Origin: Janthinobacterium lividum
GTDB taxonomy: Bacteria > Pseudomonadota > Gammaproteobacteria > Burkholderiales > Burkholderiaceae_D
Assembly (NCBI RefSeq): GCF_034424625.1
Contig: NZ_CP139976.1
Span: 4,836,001-4,900,000, forward strand
Length of the DNA: 64,000 bases
Reading direction: 5' to 3'
The stretch's first letter is position 1, and each line of letters begins with the position of its first letter. The notes under the pieces are model-generated. The model saw only the letters and a program-made list of their open reading frames with translations, was not told the origin of the DNA and did no database searches. A program made the position numbers and the translations under genes. Shown here piece after piece: positions 38,597 through 48,558 of the stretch.

Positions 38597-39259
38597 GTGG
38601 ACAAGAAGTTAACTAATATCCAGGAAAGAAAGTTACGCGAGGCTCAGGCGCGGCGCGAGCACATCATCGACGTCGTCAAAGATCTCATCAAGAAAGGAGG
38701 CGCGCGCGCCGTCTCCATCCGCAAGGTAGCCGAGGCGGCCGGCTTTTCCACCACCGTCGTGTACGCCCTGTTCCGCGACAAGGCCACCCTGATCGCACAG
38801 GCCATGGACAAGGACTTGCTGGAACTGGTGCGCGCCATGCGCACGGCCTGCGCCGCCAGCACTGAGCCGTGGGAACGCATCCGCCTGGTCGGCCGCGCCT
38901 ACATCGAGTACGGCTTCCAGCATCCCGACGAATATTCGCTGATCTTCATGGAGCTGCGTCCGCATGCAGAGCTCGACGCCGTCGAAGTCGAACACGGCAA
39001 TATCGAGCAGGATCCGTACGCCTATGCGCTGCACCTGTTCGGCGAACTGGCGCAGGCGGGCCTGGTGCGCCAGGACGAGCCGGCGCTGCACACGATGACG
39101 CAAATCTTCTGGCAATCGCTGCACGGCCTCGTCTCGCTGCGCATCGTCATGGATGCGGGCGACCCATGGACGCCGCACCCGGAAATGAACGCGCATATCG
39201 ACGACTTGCTGGCCGTCGTCACGGCAGGCATCCGACTGCGCTTTGCGCCCGCGGCCTGA
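38597..39259 (+). CDS. TetR-family regulator
   Basis: 220 aa. The N-terminal HTH is AVSIRKVAEAAGFSTTVVYA followed by LFRDKATLI. The C-terminal ligand domain includes RIRLVGRAYIEYGFQHPDEY, matching TetR C-terminal domains of the WHG type. GTG start with AGGAAAGAG upstream. Divergent from the carboxypeptidase-CYTH unit and convergent with the CoA-transferase gene; target unknown. Confidence 0.9.
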   Translation: MDKKLTNIQERKLREAQARREHIIDVVKDLIKKGGARAVSIRKVAEAAGFSTTVVYALFRDKATLIAQAMDKDLLELVRAMRTACAASTEPWERIRLVGRAYIEYGFQHPDEYSLIFMELRPHAELDAVEVEHGNIEQDPYAYALHLFGELAQAGLVRQDEPALHTMTQIFWQSLHGLVSLRIVMDAGDPWTPHPEMNAHIDDLLAVVTAGIRLRFAPAA

Positions 39260-39290
39260 CCCTTGTTCCGGCGCAAGCTGCGCCAGACGA

Positions 39291-39330
39291 AAAAATGGGC
39301 AGGCGCGGTGATGATCCGCCCTGCCCTTTC
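39291..39330. terminator. Terminator between tetR and CoA-transferase genes
   Basis: Stem GGGCAGG/CCTGCCC with inner GCGG/CCGC, A-tract on the left and TTT on the right. Serves two convergent genes. Confidence 0.7.
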
Positions 39331-39346
39331 TTGATGTTAGCGCAGC

Positions 39347-40843
39347 TTACGGCGCTTCGAGCATGCTCTGCGTTTCCTGGTAGCGCACATGCCACGACAG
39401 CGCCTGCTCCAGGATGTGCGGCGTATGGCCGCCGCGCTGGCATGCCGCGTCATAATAAGCACGCAGTTGCGCGCGGTAATCGGGATGCGTGCAGCGCTCG
39501 ATGATCAGCGGCGCCCGTTCGCGCGGCGCCAGTCCGCGCAAGTCCGCAAAACCCCACTCCGTCACCAGCACGTCGACGTCATGCTCCGTATGGTCCACAT
39601 GCGAGACCATCGGCACGACGCTGGAAATGCGCCCGCCCTTGGCCGCCGATTTCGACACGAACATCGACACTTGCCCATTGCGCGCAAAGTCGCCCGAGCC
39701 GCCGATACCGTTCATCATGTGCGTGCCGCACACGTGCGTGGAATTGACGTTGCCGTAGATATCGAACTCGAGCGCCGTGTTCAGGGCGATGATGCCCAGG
39801 CGGCGCACGATCTCGGGGTGGTTGCTGATCTCTTGCGGGCGCAGCACGATTTTCGAACGGTAATGGTCGATATTGTCCATCAGCTTCTGGTGCACGGCGG
39901 CCGACAGGGTGATCGACGAGGCCGAGGCAAACGCCAGCTGGCCCGAATCGAGCAGCTCGATGGCGCTGTCCTGCAGCACTTCCGAATACATCGTCATGTT
40001 CTGGAAGGGCGAGCCGATCAGGCCATGCAGCACGGCGTTGGCGATGGTGCCGATGCCCGCCTGCAGGGGCAGCAGTTCCGGGCCCATGCGCCCGGCCGCC
40101 ACTTCGCCTTCGAGAAAAGCGATCACGTGGCCGGCGATGGCCTGCGTTTCCGCGTCGGGCGGCAAGGCGTTCGACGGGCTGTCGGGGCTGTCCGTGATGA
40201 CGATGGCGGCGATGCGGGCCGGGTCGATGGCGATGGCCGTGCTGCCCAGGCGCTGGTCGACGCGCGTGAGCGGTATCGGCTCGCGGCCCGGCAAGGTTTG
40301 CGGTATATAAATGTCATGCAAGCCTTCCAGCGCCAGCGGCGTGGACAGGTTGATTTCGATGATCACTTGCGTGGCCTGCTGGGCAAACGCGGCGGAGTTG
40401 CCCACCGACATGGTCGGGATGATGGCGCCGGCGGCCGTGATGGCCGTCGCTTCGATGACGGCGATGTCGACGGCGGCCAGGTTGCCCGAACGCAGCTGCT
40501 CGGCCGTTTCCGACAGGTGCTGGTCGATGAACATGACTTCACCGTTGTTGATCTTGCCGCGCAAGACGGGGTCGACCTGGAACGGCATGCGGCGCGCCAG
40601 CACGCCCGCCTCGGCCATCAGGCCGTCGCTGCCATTGCCCAGCGAAGCGCCCGTGATCAGGGTCAGGCTCAATGGATCTTGCAGGGCGCGTTCAGCCAGC
40701 GCGCGCGGCAAGGCCTTGGCGTCGCCGGCACGGGTAAAGCCGCTCATGCCGACACGCATGCCGTTGTGGAACAATTTGGCTGCCTCATCAGCGCTCATGA
40801 TTTTGCTGAGCAAGCCTGGGTGGCGGATACGGTCCTCGTACAT
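39347..40843 (-). CDS. Acyl-CoA:acetate CoA-transferase (acetyl-CoA hydrolase family)
   Basis: 498 aa. Matches the ACH1/AarC/ScpC family: RVGMSGFTRAGDAKALPRAL near the N-terminus, GIGTIANAVLHGL, and the active-site Glu in NTALEFDIYGNVNSTHVCGT followed by MNGIGGSGDFARNG. The likely reaction is succinyl-CoA (or propionyl-CoA) + acetate exchange, feeding acetate into the TCA cycle; simple acetyl-CoA hydrolysis is less likely. AGGAG lies 7 nt before MYEDRIRHPG; the 16 upstream codons were dropped. Divergent from a LysR gene. Confidence 0.88.
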   Translation of the reverse strand: MYEDRIRHPGLLSKIMSADEAAKLFHNGMRVGMSGFTRAGDAKALPRALAERALQDPLSLTLITGASLGNGSDGLMAEAGVLARRMPFQVDPVLRGKINNGEVMFIDQHLSETAEQLRSGNLAAVDIAVIEATAITAAGAIIPTMSVGNSAAFAQQATQVIIEINLSTPLALEGLHDIYIPQTLPGREPIPLTRVDQRLGSTAIAIDPARIAAIVITDSPDSPSNALPPDAETQAIAGHVIAFLEGEVAAGRMGPELLPLQAGIGTIANAVLHGLIGSPFQNMTMYSEVLQDSAIELLDSGQLAFASASSITLSAAVHQKLMDNIDHYRSKIVLRPQEISNHPEIVRRLGIIALNTALEFDIYGNVNSTHVCGTHMMNGIGGSGDFARNGQVSMFVSKSAAKGGRISSVVPMVSHVDHTEHDVDVLVTEWGFADLRGLAPRERAPLIIERCTHPDYRAQLRAYYDAACQRGGHTPHILEQALSWHVRYQETQSMLEAP

Positions 40844-41003
40844 CGTGATGCTCCTGATATTCTTAATATTCTCAAACTGGATGGCTGTCATACACCAGCC
40901 CCATAAGTGGTTTCAGTATAAAATCCCGTCCACATGCATGGCATGAATTAATTTCGTCACATCCAGTCGATATTTTCATGTCCTGCCAACGCTGAGCACT
41001 CCC

Positions 41004-41897
41004 TTGGATATCCGTTCCCTGCGCTATTTCGTCGAAACCGTGCGCCTGTCGAGCTTTACGCAGGCGGCCGAGTCGCTGCACCTGACCCAGTCGACCATCA
41101 GCAAGATGGTGCGCCAGCTGGAAGACGAGGTGGGCGCCCAGCTGCTGGTGCGCGACGGACGCAAGCTGACCCTGACGGACACGGGCCGCATCGTCTACCA
41201 GCACGGCCAGGAGATGCTGGCCAATATGCGCCAGCTGACCCTGGAAGTGCGCGATACCCAGGCCTTGCAGCGCGGCAGCCTGGCGGTCGGCATCCCGCCC
41301 ATGATCAACGTGCTGTTTACGCCCGTATTAAAAGCCTTTCGGGCGCGCCATCCGAACATCAGCCTGACCCTGCAGGAAGACACGGGCCAGCAGATCGAGC
41401 GCAAGGTGGCGGGAGGCGAGCTGGAAATCGGCATGACGGTGCTGCCGGCCGACCCGGAACTCGACCTCGTGGCGGTGGAAGTGGCCAACTACCCGATCTG
41501 GGCCCTGGCCGAGCCGGGCACGTTCCAGAAAAACCGCACGACACTGCCCTTCAAGGCACTGGCCGAGCTGCCGCTGGTGTTATTGAAGGAGGATTTCGCC
41601 CTCACGCGCAGCCTGCGCCAGCATTTCGCGCAAGCGGGATTCACGCCGACCATCGCCGCGCAGAGCGGCCAGTGGGACTGGCTGGTGGCGATGGCCTCGG
41701 CGGGCCTGGGCGTGGCCCTGCTGCCCGAGCCGTTCATCCACCGCCTGGCCGGCGAACGGCTGGAGGCGGTGCGCATCGTCGAACCGGAAGTGGCATGGCA
41801 GGTGGCGCATGTCTGGAGCGGGCGCTACCTGTCACATGCGGCGCGCGCCTGGCTCGAGGTATGCCAGGACGTGCTGGGCACGCCATTCGCGCACTGA
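41004..41897 (+). CDS. LysR-family regulator next to CoA-transferase
   Basis: 297 aa. HTH DIRSLRYFVETVRLSSFTQA and LTQSTISKMVRQLEDEVGAQ, then an effector domain (LAVGIPPMINVLFTPVLKAF). The start is a TTG at 41004, since no ATG lies near and the protein pattern begins there. Shares a 160-nt divergent spacer with the CoA-transferase gene, its probable target. Confidence 0.87.
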   Translation: MDIRSLRYFVETVRLSSFTQAAESLHLTQSTISKMVRQLEDEVGAQLLVRDGRKLTLTDTGRIVYQHGQEMLANMRQLTLEVRDTQALQRGSLAVGIPPMINVLFTPVLKAFRARHPNISLTLQEDTGQQIERKVAGGELEIGMTVLPADPELDLVAVEVANYPIWALAEPGTFQKNRTTLPFKALAELPLVLLKEDFALTRSLRQHFAQAGFTPTIAAQSGQWDWLVAMASAGLGVALLPEPFIHRLAGERLEAVRIVEPEVAWQVAHVWSGRYLSHAARAWLEVCQDVLGTPFAH

Positions 41898-41900
41898 CGT

Positions 41901-41928
41901 AAAAAAGGGTGGCCGAGGCCACCCTTTT
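41901..41928. terminator. Bidirectional terminator, LysR / MFS
   Basis: AAAAAAGGGTGGCC-GAG-GCCACCCTTTT: an 8-bp stem with tracts on both sides, directly after the LysR stop codon. Confidence 0.92.
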
Positions 41929-41948
41929 GATTGATCGCGCCACCCTGC

Positions 41949-43253
41949 TTATTTGGCGGCGTCGTCCTTGTACATGCTGGCGTACTTCCAGCCGAAGTAC
42001 AGGATGAAGGTGTAGCACAGGGCCGGCACGAGGAAGGACAGCTGCAGGTTGATGTGGTCGGCCAGGAAGCCCTGGATGAACGGCACGATGGCGCCGCCGA
42101 CGATGGCCATGCACAGGATGCCCGAACCTTGACCCGTTTGCGCGCCCAGCTTGTTCAGGGCCATGCTGAAGATGGTCGGGAACATGATGGAGTTGAACAG
42201 GCCGACGGCGATCAGTGCCCACATGGCCGTGTGACCGCTGGAGAACACGGCGACGAGGATCAGCCCGATGACGACGGCGGCGTTGAAGGCCAGGGTCTTG
42301 CCCGGGCTGACATAGCGCATCACGGCAAAGCCGACGAAACGGCCCAGCATGGCGCCACCCCAGTAATAGCTGACGAAATAGGCGGCATCGGCGTGGCTGA
42401 GGCCAGCGATATGGCTCTCGCCGAGGAAGTTGATCAGGAAGCTGCCGATGCTGACCTCACCGCCCACATACAGGAAGATGGCCAGCGCGCCCAGCACCAG
42501 GTGGCGGTGCGACCAGATCGAAACCTTGTGGCCATCCTGCGCCACGGCAGCCGCATCATCGGCATGCGAAATCTTCGGCAATTTGGCCAGCGCGAACAGC
42601 ACGGCCAGTATCACCAGGGTGGCGGCCAGCACCAGGTACGGGCCTTGCACGGAGGCCGCTTCCTTGGCGCGGTAAGCCAGTTGCTCGGCTGCAGGCAGCA
42701 GGTCGAACTGCTGCACCGTCAGCACGGTGCCCGACAAAATCAGCATGCCGCCCAGGGCCGGCGCCACGGTGGTGCCCAGCGCGTTGAACGCCTGCGTCAG
42801 GGTCAGGCGGCTCGACGCCGTCTGCGGGTCGCCCAGTTCCGTCACATACGGATTGGCCGCCACCTGCAGCACGGTGATGCCGGCCGCCAGGATGAAGAAG
42901 GACAAGAGGAACAGCGCGTAGCTGCCGGTGGACGCCGGGTAGAACATGGCGCAGCCGGCGGCCGCGATCAGCAGGCCGGCGACGACGCCGCGCTGGTAGC
43001 CGATCTTCTTGATCAGCATGCCAGCCGGCAGCGAGACGATGGCGTAGGCGCCAAAGAAGCAGAACTGCACCAGCATCGCCTGGACATAGGTCAAGGTGTA
43101 GATCGAGCGCAGATGGGGAATCAGCACATCATTGAGCGATGTCAACAATCCCCACATGAAAAACAGCACCGTGACAATGATCAGGGCGCCTGTATTGTTT
43201 TGCGTGCCGGCCCGTGCGGACGGTACGCCCTGGCCTTGCTTTACGTATTCCAT
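41949..43253 (-). CDS. Sugar MFS transporter (FucP/GluP type)
   Basis: 434 aa, 12 hydrophobic segments. [20 protein letters not shown] is the first-helix signature of the FucP / glucose-galactose (GGP) symporter branch, and [20 protein letters not shown] is its conserved loop. GGAG lies 5 nt before MEYVKQGQG. Transports a hexose, fucose or amino sugar; the sequence cannot tell which. A palindrome at 43507-43519 lies 255 bp upstream. Confidence 0.88.
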   Translation of the reverse strand: MEYVKQGQGVPSARAGTQNNTGALIIVTVLFFMWGLLTSLNDVLIPHLRSIYTLTYVQAMLVQFCFFGAYAIVSLPAGMLIKKIGYQRGVVAGLLIAAAGCAMFYPASTGSYALFLLSFFILAAGITVLQVAANPYVTELGDPQTASSRLTLTQAFNALGTTVAPALGGMLILSGTVLTVQQFDLLPAAEQLAYRAKEAASVQGPYLVLAATLVILAVLFALAKLPKISHADDAAAVAQDGHKVSIWSHRHLVLGALAIFLYVGGEVSIGSFLINFLGESHIAGLSHADAAYFVSYYWGGAMLGRFVGFAVMRYVSPGKTLAFNAAVVIGLILVAVFSSGHTAMWALIAVGLFNSIMFPTIFSMALNKLGAQTGQGSGILCMAIVGGAIVPFIQGFLADHINLQLSFLVPALCYTFILYFGWKYASMYKDDAAK

Positions 43254-43689
43254 ACCTTCTCCATTTTTCAATTCCAAGTTGATCGCGCCAGGCATGGAAG
43301 CGTTTCCACCCGGGCAGCGCCAGGACGCGCAAGCGCCACGCAGATATCAGCGTGGGCCATGACTGCCATCAACGATAGAGGGGCAGGCATGGCACGTCGC
43401 GCGCGCGGCAGGCGCACGGCCGACCGTTTCTCGTCAGAACGATGTCTTGTGGGCGCGGCACGCCTGCGGGCTGCGTCTGAAAACAACATCCAGAACAAAA
43501 ACGTCTTGTAGTAAAACTACGATACTGCGCCGGCATTATGCCTTAAAGCCCTGTATTGCGCAGCTTTCCCGCCTGTTATTTAAAAAATGAATAGCTGACA
43601 TTTGAAATCAAAAGTAGCCTTATAACTTGGAATCGCTATACTTATATTGCAGTGCAGCACAACGCGGCACGCCACACAAGGAGTCTGCC
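43254..43689. other. 436-nt divergent spacer, MFS / DUF3563
   Basis: No gene supported. Contains the palindrome GTAGT-AAA-ACTAC at 43507-43519 and an AT-rich run (TATAACTTGG, TATACTTATATT, about 43620-43648) that looks like the DUF3563 promoter. Confidence 0.55.
43507..43519. promoter_or_regulatory. Operator-like palindrome GTAGT-N3-ACTAC
   Basis: Perfect 5-bp arms around AAA, upstream of the sugar transporter gene. The overlapping string TAGTAAAAC reappears inverted (GTTTTACTA) twice at 44561-44569 and 44582-44590, exactly 21 bp apart. Confidence 0.4.
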
Positions 43690-43923
43690 ATGTCTACCGC
43701 ATTTACTTACCACACCACGCAAAACAGCAATATCGTCGCCACCCTCGTTCACGCCGCCAAGCGCGTGGGCGCCTGGCTGAACCAAAGCAGCGACCGCCGC
43801 GAGCGCGCTTACGAAGAAGCCTACCTGGCCGAATCGACCGACCGCTACGACCTGGAATACCGCATGCGCGAACTGGCCCGCGCCAACCCGCAGCCAAGCT
43901 GGATGAGCGGCCTGAGCCGTTAA
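43690..43923 (+). CDS. DUF3563 small protein
   Basis: 77 aa. A basic helical centre (VHAAKRVGAWLNQSSDRRER) is followed by an acidic EEAYLAESTDRYDLEYRMRE run, the DUF3563 pattern found in beta- and gammaproteobacteria. AAGGAG lies about 7 nt before the ATG at 43690. Function unknown; soluble, no signal peptide. Confidence 0.8.
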   Translation: MSTAFTYHTTQNSNIVATLVHAAKRVGAWLNQSSDRRERAYEEAYLAESTDRYDLEYRMRELARANPQPSWMSGLSR

Positions 43924-44022
43924 TCGGTACTGCAGCACGCAGCCCATCACCGGCTGTAGCAACAACGATAGCGCCATCCTGCTCGCCTTGCGCTTGAGCA
44001 CAGGATGGGCTATACAGGCGGG

Positions 44023-44550
44023 ATGCAAACGCCCATTACCATCCTCGCCATCGCCGGCAGCCTGCGCGCCGCCTCGCTGAACACCGCCCTGCTGCGCGCC
44101 ATCGCAAGGCTTGCCCCAGCGCCATTCGAGATCCGCATCTATCCCGGACTCGGTGAATTACCCCTGTTCAATCCCGACCTCGACGCCGACAGCCTGCCGG
44201 CCGTGACGGGCCTGCGCGACGCCATCCTGGCGGCCGACGTGCTGATGCTGGCCAGCCCCGAATATGCGCACGGCGTGAGCGGTCCCATGAAAAATGCGCT
44301 GGACTGGATGGTGGGAAATGAATCGTTCATCGACAAGCCGCTGGTGCTGCTGAACGCCTCGCCGCGCGCCACGCATGCGCAGGCGGCCTTGCGCGAAACG
44401 GTATGCACCATGTCGGCGCGGCTGATCGACGAAGCCTGCATCAGCCTGCCCCTGCTGGGGTCGGGTCTCGATGCGGAGGGTATCGCCGCGGACCCGGCAT
44501 TGCGCCGGGCCATCCTCGATATGCTGCAGTGCATCAGGTCATTTTCATGA
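44023..44550 (+). CDS. NADPH-dependent FMN reductase
   Basis: 175 aa flavodoxin-fold reductase. ILAIAGSLRAASLNTALLRA is the FMN phosphate loop and ASPEYAHGVSGPMKNALDWM the second FMN-binding segment (SsuE/YieF/ArsH branch). The start is set at MQTPITIL (44023); an ATG at 44005 lies within an inverted repeat (CCATCCTG/CAGGATGG, 43974-44008) that could affect initiation. Convergent with lldP. Confidence 0.85.
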   Translation: MQTPITILAIAGSLRAASLNTALLRAIARLAPAPFEIRIYPGLGELPLFNPDLDADSLPAVTGLRDAILAADVLMLASPEYAHGVSGPMKNALDWMVGNESFIDKPLVLLNASPRATHAQAALRETVCTMSARLIDEACISLPLLGSGLDAEGIAADPALRRAILDMLQCIRSFS

Positions 44551-44608
44551 TCTTCTGCACGTTTTACTATCATTTCATCTAGTTTTACTACGTACTTCTA
44601 CGGATCGC

Positions 44609-46312
44609 TCAGTGCGGGATCATCCCGGTGAACACGTACGCCTGCAGCATGGTGATGATGCCGATGATCACGGCAAACAGCAGGCTGTGCTTCAAGGTAA
44701 AGCGGAACAGGTCCGATTCCTTGCCCACCAGGCCAGTGGCGGCGCAGGCGACGGCGATCGACTGGGGCGAAATCATCTTGCCCGTCACGCCACCCGTCGT
44801 ATTGGCCGCCACCAGCAAGGTATCGGACACGCCGATCTGGTGCGCCGTCGTGTTTTGCAGGGAGCAGAACAAGGCATTCGACGACGTATCGGACCCCGTC
44901 AGGAACACGCCCAGCCAGCCCAGGAACGGCGAGAAGAACGGAAACGCGGCGCCGCTGCCAGCCAGCAGCAAAGCCAGGGTGGACGACATGCCCGAATAGT
45001 TGGCAACGAAGGCAAACGCCAGCACCAGGCCGATCGACAGCACGGGACGGCGCAATTCCACGAGCGTTTCCACGAAGGCCTTGATGCCATCGCGCGGTTT
45101 CATGCGCAGCATCCACATCGACAGCACGGCCGTCAGCAAGATCGCCGTGCCCACGGCCGACAGCAGGTCGAGCTTGAAGACGGCGTCATACGCTTTCGGC
45201 GCGGCGACGATGGGCATCGTCTTGATCACCAGCTGGTCCAGGTAAGGCACGTGGATCTTGACGACCAGGCTGGATAACGCGCCGCCGGCGGCGAACAGGG
45301 ACTTGAAGCCGGGCAGGCTCCAGACGGTGACGATGGCCGTCAGCAGGCCGAACGGCGCCCAGGCGCGCGCCGTTTGCGCCAAGGTATAGGGCGAGGCGGC
45401 GCGGCTGCCGCTGCCGCGCAAGTCCGCACTGCCTGCGCCGCCAAAACCGGACAGCGCAGCGGCGCCGCCGCCGACGGCGTTGACCACCTTGGCATTCTTC
45501 GGCTGCCACACTTTCAGGAACAGGGTCAGCGACACCAGGCTGACGAGGGCCGAAGTGATGTCCGGCAGCTCCGGCCCGATATGGTTGGACGTGAAATACT
45601 GGGTGATGGCAAAGCTGGCGCCCGTCACCAGGGCGGCCGGCCACACCTCGCGCACGCCGCGCGCACCATCCATCATGAACACCAGCCAGAAGGGCACGGC
45701 CAGCGACAGCAGCGGCAACTGGCGGCCCGCCATGGCTCCGATCAGGAAGGGGTCGATGCCCGTCACCTGGCCCGCCACGATGATGGGGATGCCCATGGCG
45801 CCAAAGGCCACGGGCGCCGTATTGGCGATCAGGCACAGGCCCGCCGCATACAGCGGGTTGAAGCCCAGGCCCACCAGCAACGCCGAGGTGATGGCCACGG
45901 GCGCGCCGAAACCGGCCGCCCCTTCCAGGAAGGCGCCGAAGGCAAAGCCGATCAGCAGCACCTGCAAGCGCTGGTCATCCGTCACCGACAGCACGGAGGC
46001 GCGGATGATCTCGATCTGCCCCGTCTTGACGACGATCTTGTACAGGAAGACGGCCGTGACGATGATCCAGGCGATGGGCCACAAGCCATACGCGAAGCCG
46101 TAGCCGGCCGCCGCCAGCGCCTGCGGCACGGGCATGCCATACGCGAAGATGGCGACGGCCAGCGCCAGCGCCAGGGTGACGGCGGCCGCCACGTGTCCCT
46201 TGATGCGCAGCGCCGCCAGGGCGATGAAGAAGAAAATGATGGGAACGGCTGCCGCCAGCGACGACAGCCACAGGCTGCCGAGCGGTGTATAAAGTTGGGT
46301 CCAGGTTTGCAT
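44609..46312 (-). CDS. lldP: L-lactate permease
   Basis: 567 aa, 12 or more hydrophobic segments, LctP/LldP family. [20 protein letters not shown] and [20 protein letters not shown] are the family signatures, and the C-terminal part contains [15 protein letters not shown] and [20 protein letters not shown]. Imports L-lactate (also D-lactate and glycolate in some species) with protons. GGAGGAGA lies 7 nt before the ATG. 87 nt downstream of lldF, so it is the last gene of lldE-lldG-lldF-lldP. Confidence 0.95.
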   Translation of the reverse strand: MQTWTQLYTPLGSLWLSSLAAAVPIIFFFIALAALRIKGHVAAAVTLALALAVAIFAYGMPVPQALAAAGYGFAYGLWPIAWIIVTAVFLYKIVVKTGQIEIIRASVLSVTDDQRLQVLLIGFAFGAFLEGAAGFGAPVAITSALLVGLGFNPLYAAGLCLIANTAPVAFGAMGIPIIVAGQVTGIDPFLIGAMAGRQLPLLSLAVPFWLVFMMDGARGVREVWPAALVTGASFAITQYFTSNHIGPELPDITSALVSLVSLTLFLKVWQPKNAKVVNAVGGGAAALSGFGGAGSADLRGSGSRAASPYTLAQTARAWAPFGLLTAIVTVWSLPGFKSLFAAGGALSSLVVKIHVPYLDQLVIKTMPIVAAPKAYDAVFKLDLLSAVGTAILLTAVLSMWMLRMKPRDGIKAFVETLVELRRPVLSIGLVLAFAFVANYSGMSSTLALLLAGSGAAFPFFSPFLGWLGVFLTGSDTSSNALFCSLQNTTAHQIGVSDTLLVAANTTGGVTGKMISPQSIAVACAATGLVGKESDLFRFTLKHSLLFAVIIGIITMLQAYVFTGMIPH

Positions 46313-46399
46313 GTCGGGTCTCCTCCGGTGGATGCGGGTTAAGTGAAAAAACGGCTTTGCTGTATTTTTTTGCGGCGTATTTTTCTGTGGAAGCCGGCG

Positions 46400-47845
46400 C
46401 TACTCTTCCTGGCCCCGCGCATTGAGCAGGTCGGCCAGGCTGCGCGGCGCCGGCGTCAAGGGCTTGCGGTGCTGCGTCCAGCCCAGTTGCGCGCGCGGCG
46501 TCAGTGCGCGCAGGCGCGTGGCGGCCCAGCGGAACAGGCGATAACTGATTGGGCGCGCAAAGGCGCCGCTCCAGAAGCGCCAGATCAGGCTTTCGCCGCG
46601 GCTGAACTTGGCGCCCTGCCCGCGCAGCGGATGCGCCACCTGCTCGCCGGGATTGCGATTGGCCTCCGTGCGCAGGCGCACCAGCAGCTGCGGGATCGGG
46701 ATGCGCACGGGGCACACTTCGCCGCAGGCGCCGCACAGGCTCGATGCGGTGGCCAGGTCGGCCGTCGCAGCTAGGCCCAGCAAGTGGGGCGAAATGATCT
46801 TGCCGATCGGCCCCGGATACGTGGTGCCGTAGGCATGGCCGCCGATGCGCGTGTAGACGGGACAGTGGTTCATGCAGGCGCCGCAGCGGATGCATTGCAG
46901 GGTGGCGCGCAGTTGCTCGTCCGCGTAAGCCTGGCTGCGGCCGTTATCGAGCAAGACCAGGTGCACTTCGCGCGGCCCATCCTGTTCACCGGCGCGGCGC
47001 GGGCCGGAAATCAGGTTGAAATACGTGGTGACGGCCTGGCCCGTGGCCGAACGCGTCAGCAAGCTGGCCAGCGGCACGATATGTTCCAGCTTGGCCACCA
47101 CTTTTTCCATGCCCATGATGGCGATGTGGATCTCCGGCACGGACGTCGTCAGCCGGCCATTGCCCTCGTTTTCCACCAGCCACAGGGTGCCCGTGTCGGC
47201 TGCCGCGAAGTTCACGCCGGACAGGCCGATGTCCGCCTCGACAAACGCCTGGCGCAGGGCGCGCCGCCCCGTCTGGATCAGGCTGTCGACGTCTTCCGTG
47301 TAGGGCGCGTCGGGAATATGCTCGGCGAACAGGCCGGCGATATCGGCTTTCGTCTTGTGAATCGCCGGCATGACGATGTGCGACGGCTTTTCGCCGGCCA
47401 GCTGCACGATATACTCGCCCATGTCCGACTCCAGGCACGTCATGCCGCGCGCTTCCAGGTAGTGATTGAGCTCGATTTCCTCGCTGGCCATCGACTTGCC
47501 CTTGATGAAGCGCGTCGCCCGGTTCCTTTCCGCGATGGCGTGGATGATGGCATTGGCCTGTTCGCCATCCTCGGCCCAGTGCACCTGGACGCCGGCCGCC
47601 GTCAGCTTGTCTTCCAGCTGCACCAGCAAATCGGGCAGGCGCGCCAGCGCGTGCTGGCGCACGGCTTCGCCGATGTCGCGCAGGCGTTCCAGTTCGTCGC
47701 CGTCGGGGAACTGGGCGCTGCGCTTGTCCTGTAAAAAATCCATGGCGCCGCGAAAGCTCTGGCGCAGCTTCGGGTCGTCCAGCGCGGCGCGGGCGCGCGC
47801 ATGGAAGTCGGCCGGCTTGACGAATTGCAGTGGCTTGGCGTTCAT
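46400..47845 (-). CDS. lldF: Lactate utilisation Fe-S protein LldF/LutB
   Basis: 481 aa. An LUD domain (FIKGKSMASEEIELNHYLEA, GRLTTSVPEIHIAIMGMEKV) is followed by two 4Fe-4S motifs (CIRCGACMNHCPVY and CGACGEVCPVRIP). Part of the cytoplasmic LutABC L-lactate oxidase complex that makes pyruvate. Its ATG overlaps the lldG stop (ATGA, 47842-47845). AAGGAGG lies just upstream. Confidence 0.94.
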   Translation of the reverse strand: MNAKPLQFVKPADFHARARAALDDPKLRQSFRGAMDFLQDKRSAQFPDGDELERLRDIGEAVRQHALARLPDLLVQLEDKLTAAGVQVHWAEDGEQANAIIHAIAERNRATRFIKGKSMASEEIELNHYLEARGMTCLESDMGEYIVQLAGEKPSHIVMPAIHKTKADIAGLFAEHIPDAPYTEDVDSLIQTGRRALRQAFVEADIGLSGVNFAAADTGTLWLVENEGNGRLTTSVPEIHIAIMGMEKVVAKLEHIVPLASLLTRSATGQAVTTYFNLISGPRRAGEQDGPREVHLVLLDNGRSQAYADEQLRATLQCIRCGACMNHCPVYTRIGGHAYGTTYPGPIGKIISPHLLGLAATADLATASSLCGACGEVCPVRIPIPQLLVRLRTEANRNPGEQVAHPLRGQGAKFSRGESLIWRFWSGAFARPISYRLFRWAATRLRALTPRAQLGWTQHRKPLTPAPRSLADLLNARGQEE

Positions 47846-48558
47846 GGCTGGCCTCCTTCCTGGGCTGGCAAGTCATCGATGATCAGCACCCACAGCCAGC
47901 GCGGACCGTGCGCGCCATAGGCGAGGGTTTGCTGGATGTCGGACGTTTTCGAGGGACCCGACACGAGCACCAGGTTGGCCGGCATGCCGTCGGCCCAGCG
48001 CTCGGCGCGCGCCGCCGCATGCAAGTCCACGTGCAGGGTGCTGGCATACACGAGGCAGACATGCAGGGGCGGCGCCAGCGATACCGTGCGCGGCGTGGCC
48101 GCGTCGGGCGCGATGACCAGGGTACCCGTGGCGGCAATGCCGGAACGGGCGACGGTAAAACCGGCATCGACGGTATCGAACAATTCGCCCTTCCATTGCG
48201 CCAGCGGACGCTCGAAAGACAGTGCTTCCACGCCAGCTGGCAAGGCGGCGCGTAAGGCCCGCCCTTCGGCGCTGCCGGCATCGAGCAGCAAACGGCATAC
48301 GCCGTGCGCTTCCAGGCGCTGTGTCAGCAGGGCTGGCCAGGCATCGCTGCTCACGCAGTCGACTTCCGCATGCGCGGCGCGCAAGGCTGCCTGCATGGCG
48401 GCGATCCGGCCCCGTGGCGACAGCGGCGCTTGCGCGCGGCGCGCCAGATAGTGCCTGTCGATGGCGGCATCGATTGCCTCCATCGATTCGGGCGCGGAAG
48501 GCGCGGCGGCGCGCAGGCGTCCCAGCATGCGCTCGCGGGCGGTCAAGATCGCGCTCAT
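47842..48558 (-). CDS. lldG: Lactate utilisation protein LldG/LutC (LUD domain)
   Basis: 238 aa. N-terminal TARERMLGRLRAA, then a C-terminal LUD domain (FTVARSGIAATGTLVIAPDA, RTVSLAPPLHVCLVYAST, LVLVSGPSKTSDIQQTLAYG). The real start is MSAILTARER (48558): GGAGG lies 7 nt upstream and the ATG overlaps the lldE stop (ATGA). The longest frame runs 74 codons into lldE. Confidence 0.94.
   Translation of the reverse strand: MSAILTARERMLGRLRAAAPSAPESMEAIDAAIDRHYLARRAQAPLSPRGRIAAMQAALRAAHAEVDCVSSDAWPALLTQRLEAHGVCRLLLDAGSAEGRALRAALPAGVEALSFERPLAQWKGELFDTVDAGFTVARSGIAATGTLVIAPDAATPRTVSLAPPLHVCLVYASTLHVDLHAAARAERWADGMPANLVLVSGPSKTSDIQQTLAYGAHGPRWLWVLIIDDLPAQEGGQP

Noticed and set aside
43974..44008. 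CCATCCTG/CAGGATGG stem before the FMN reductase gene
   Set aside because: Kept only as a note in that gene: no T-tract and no matching regulatory class such as a riboswitch.
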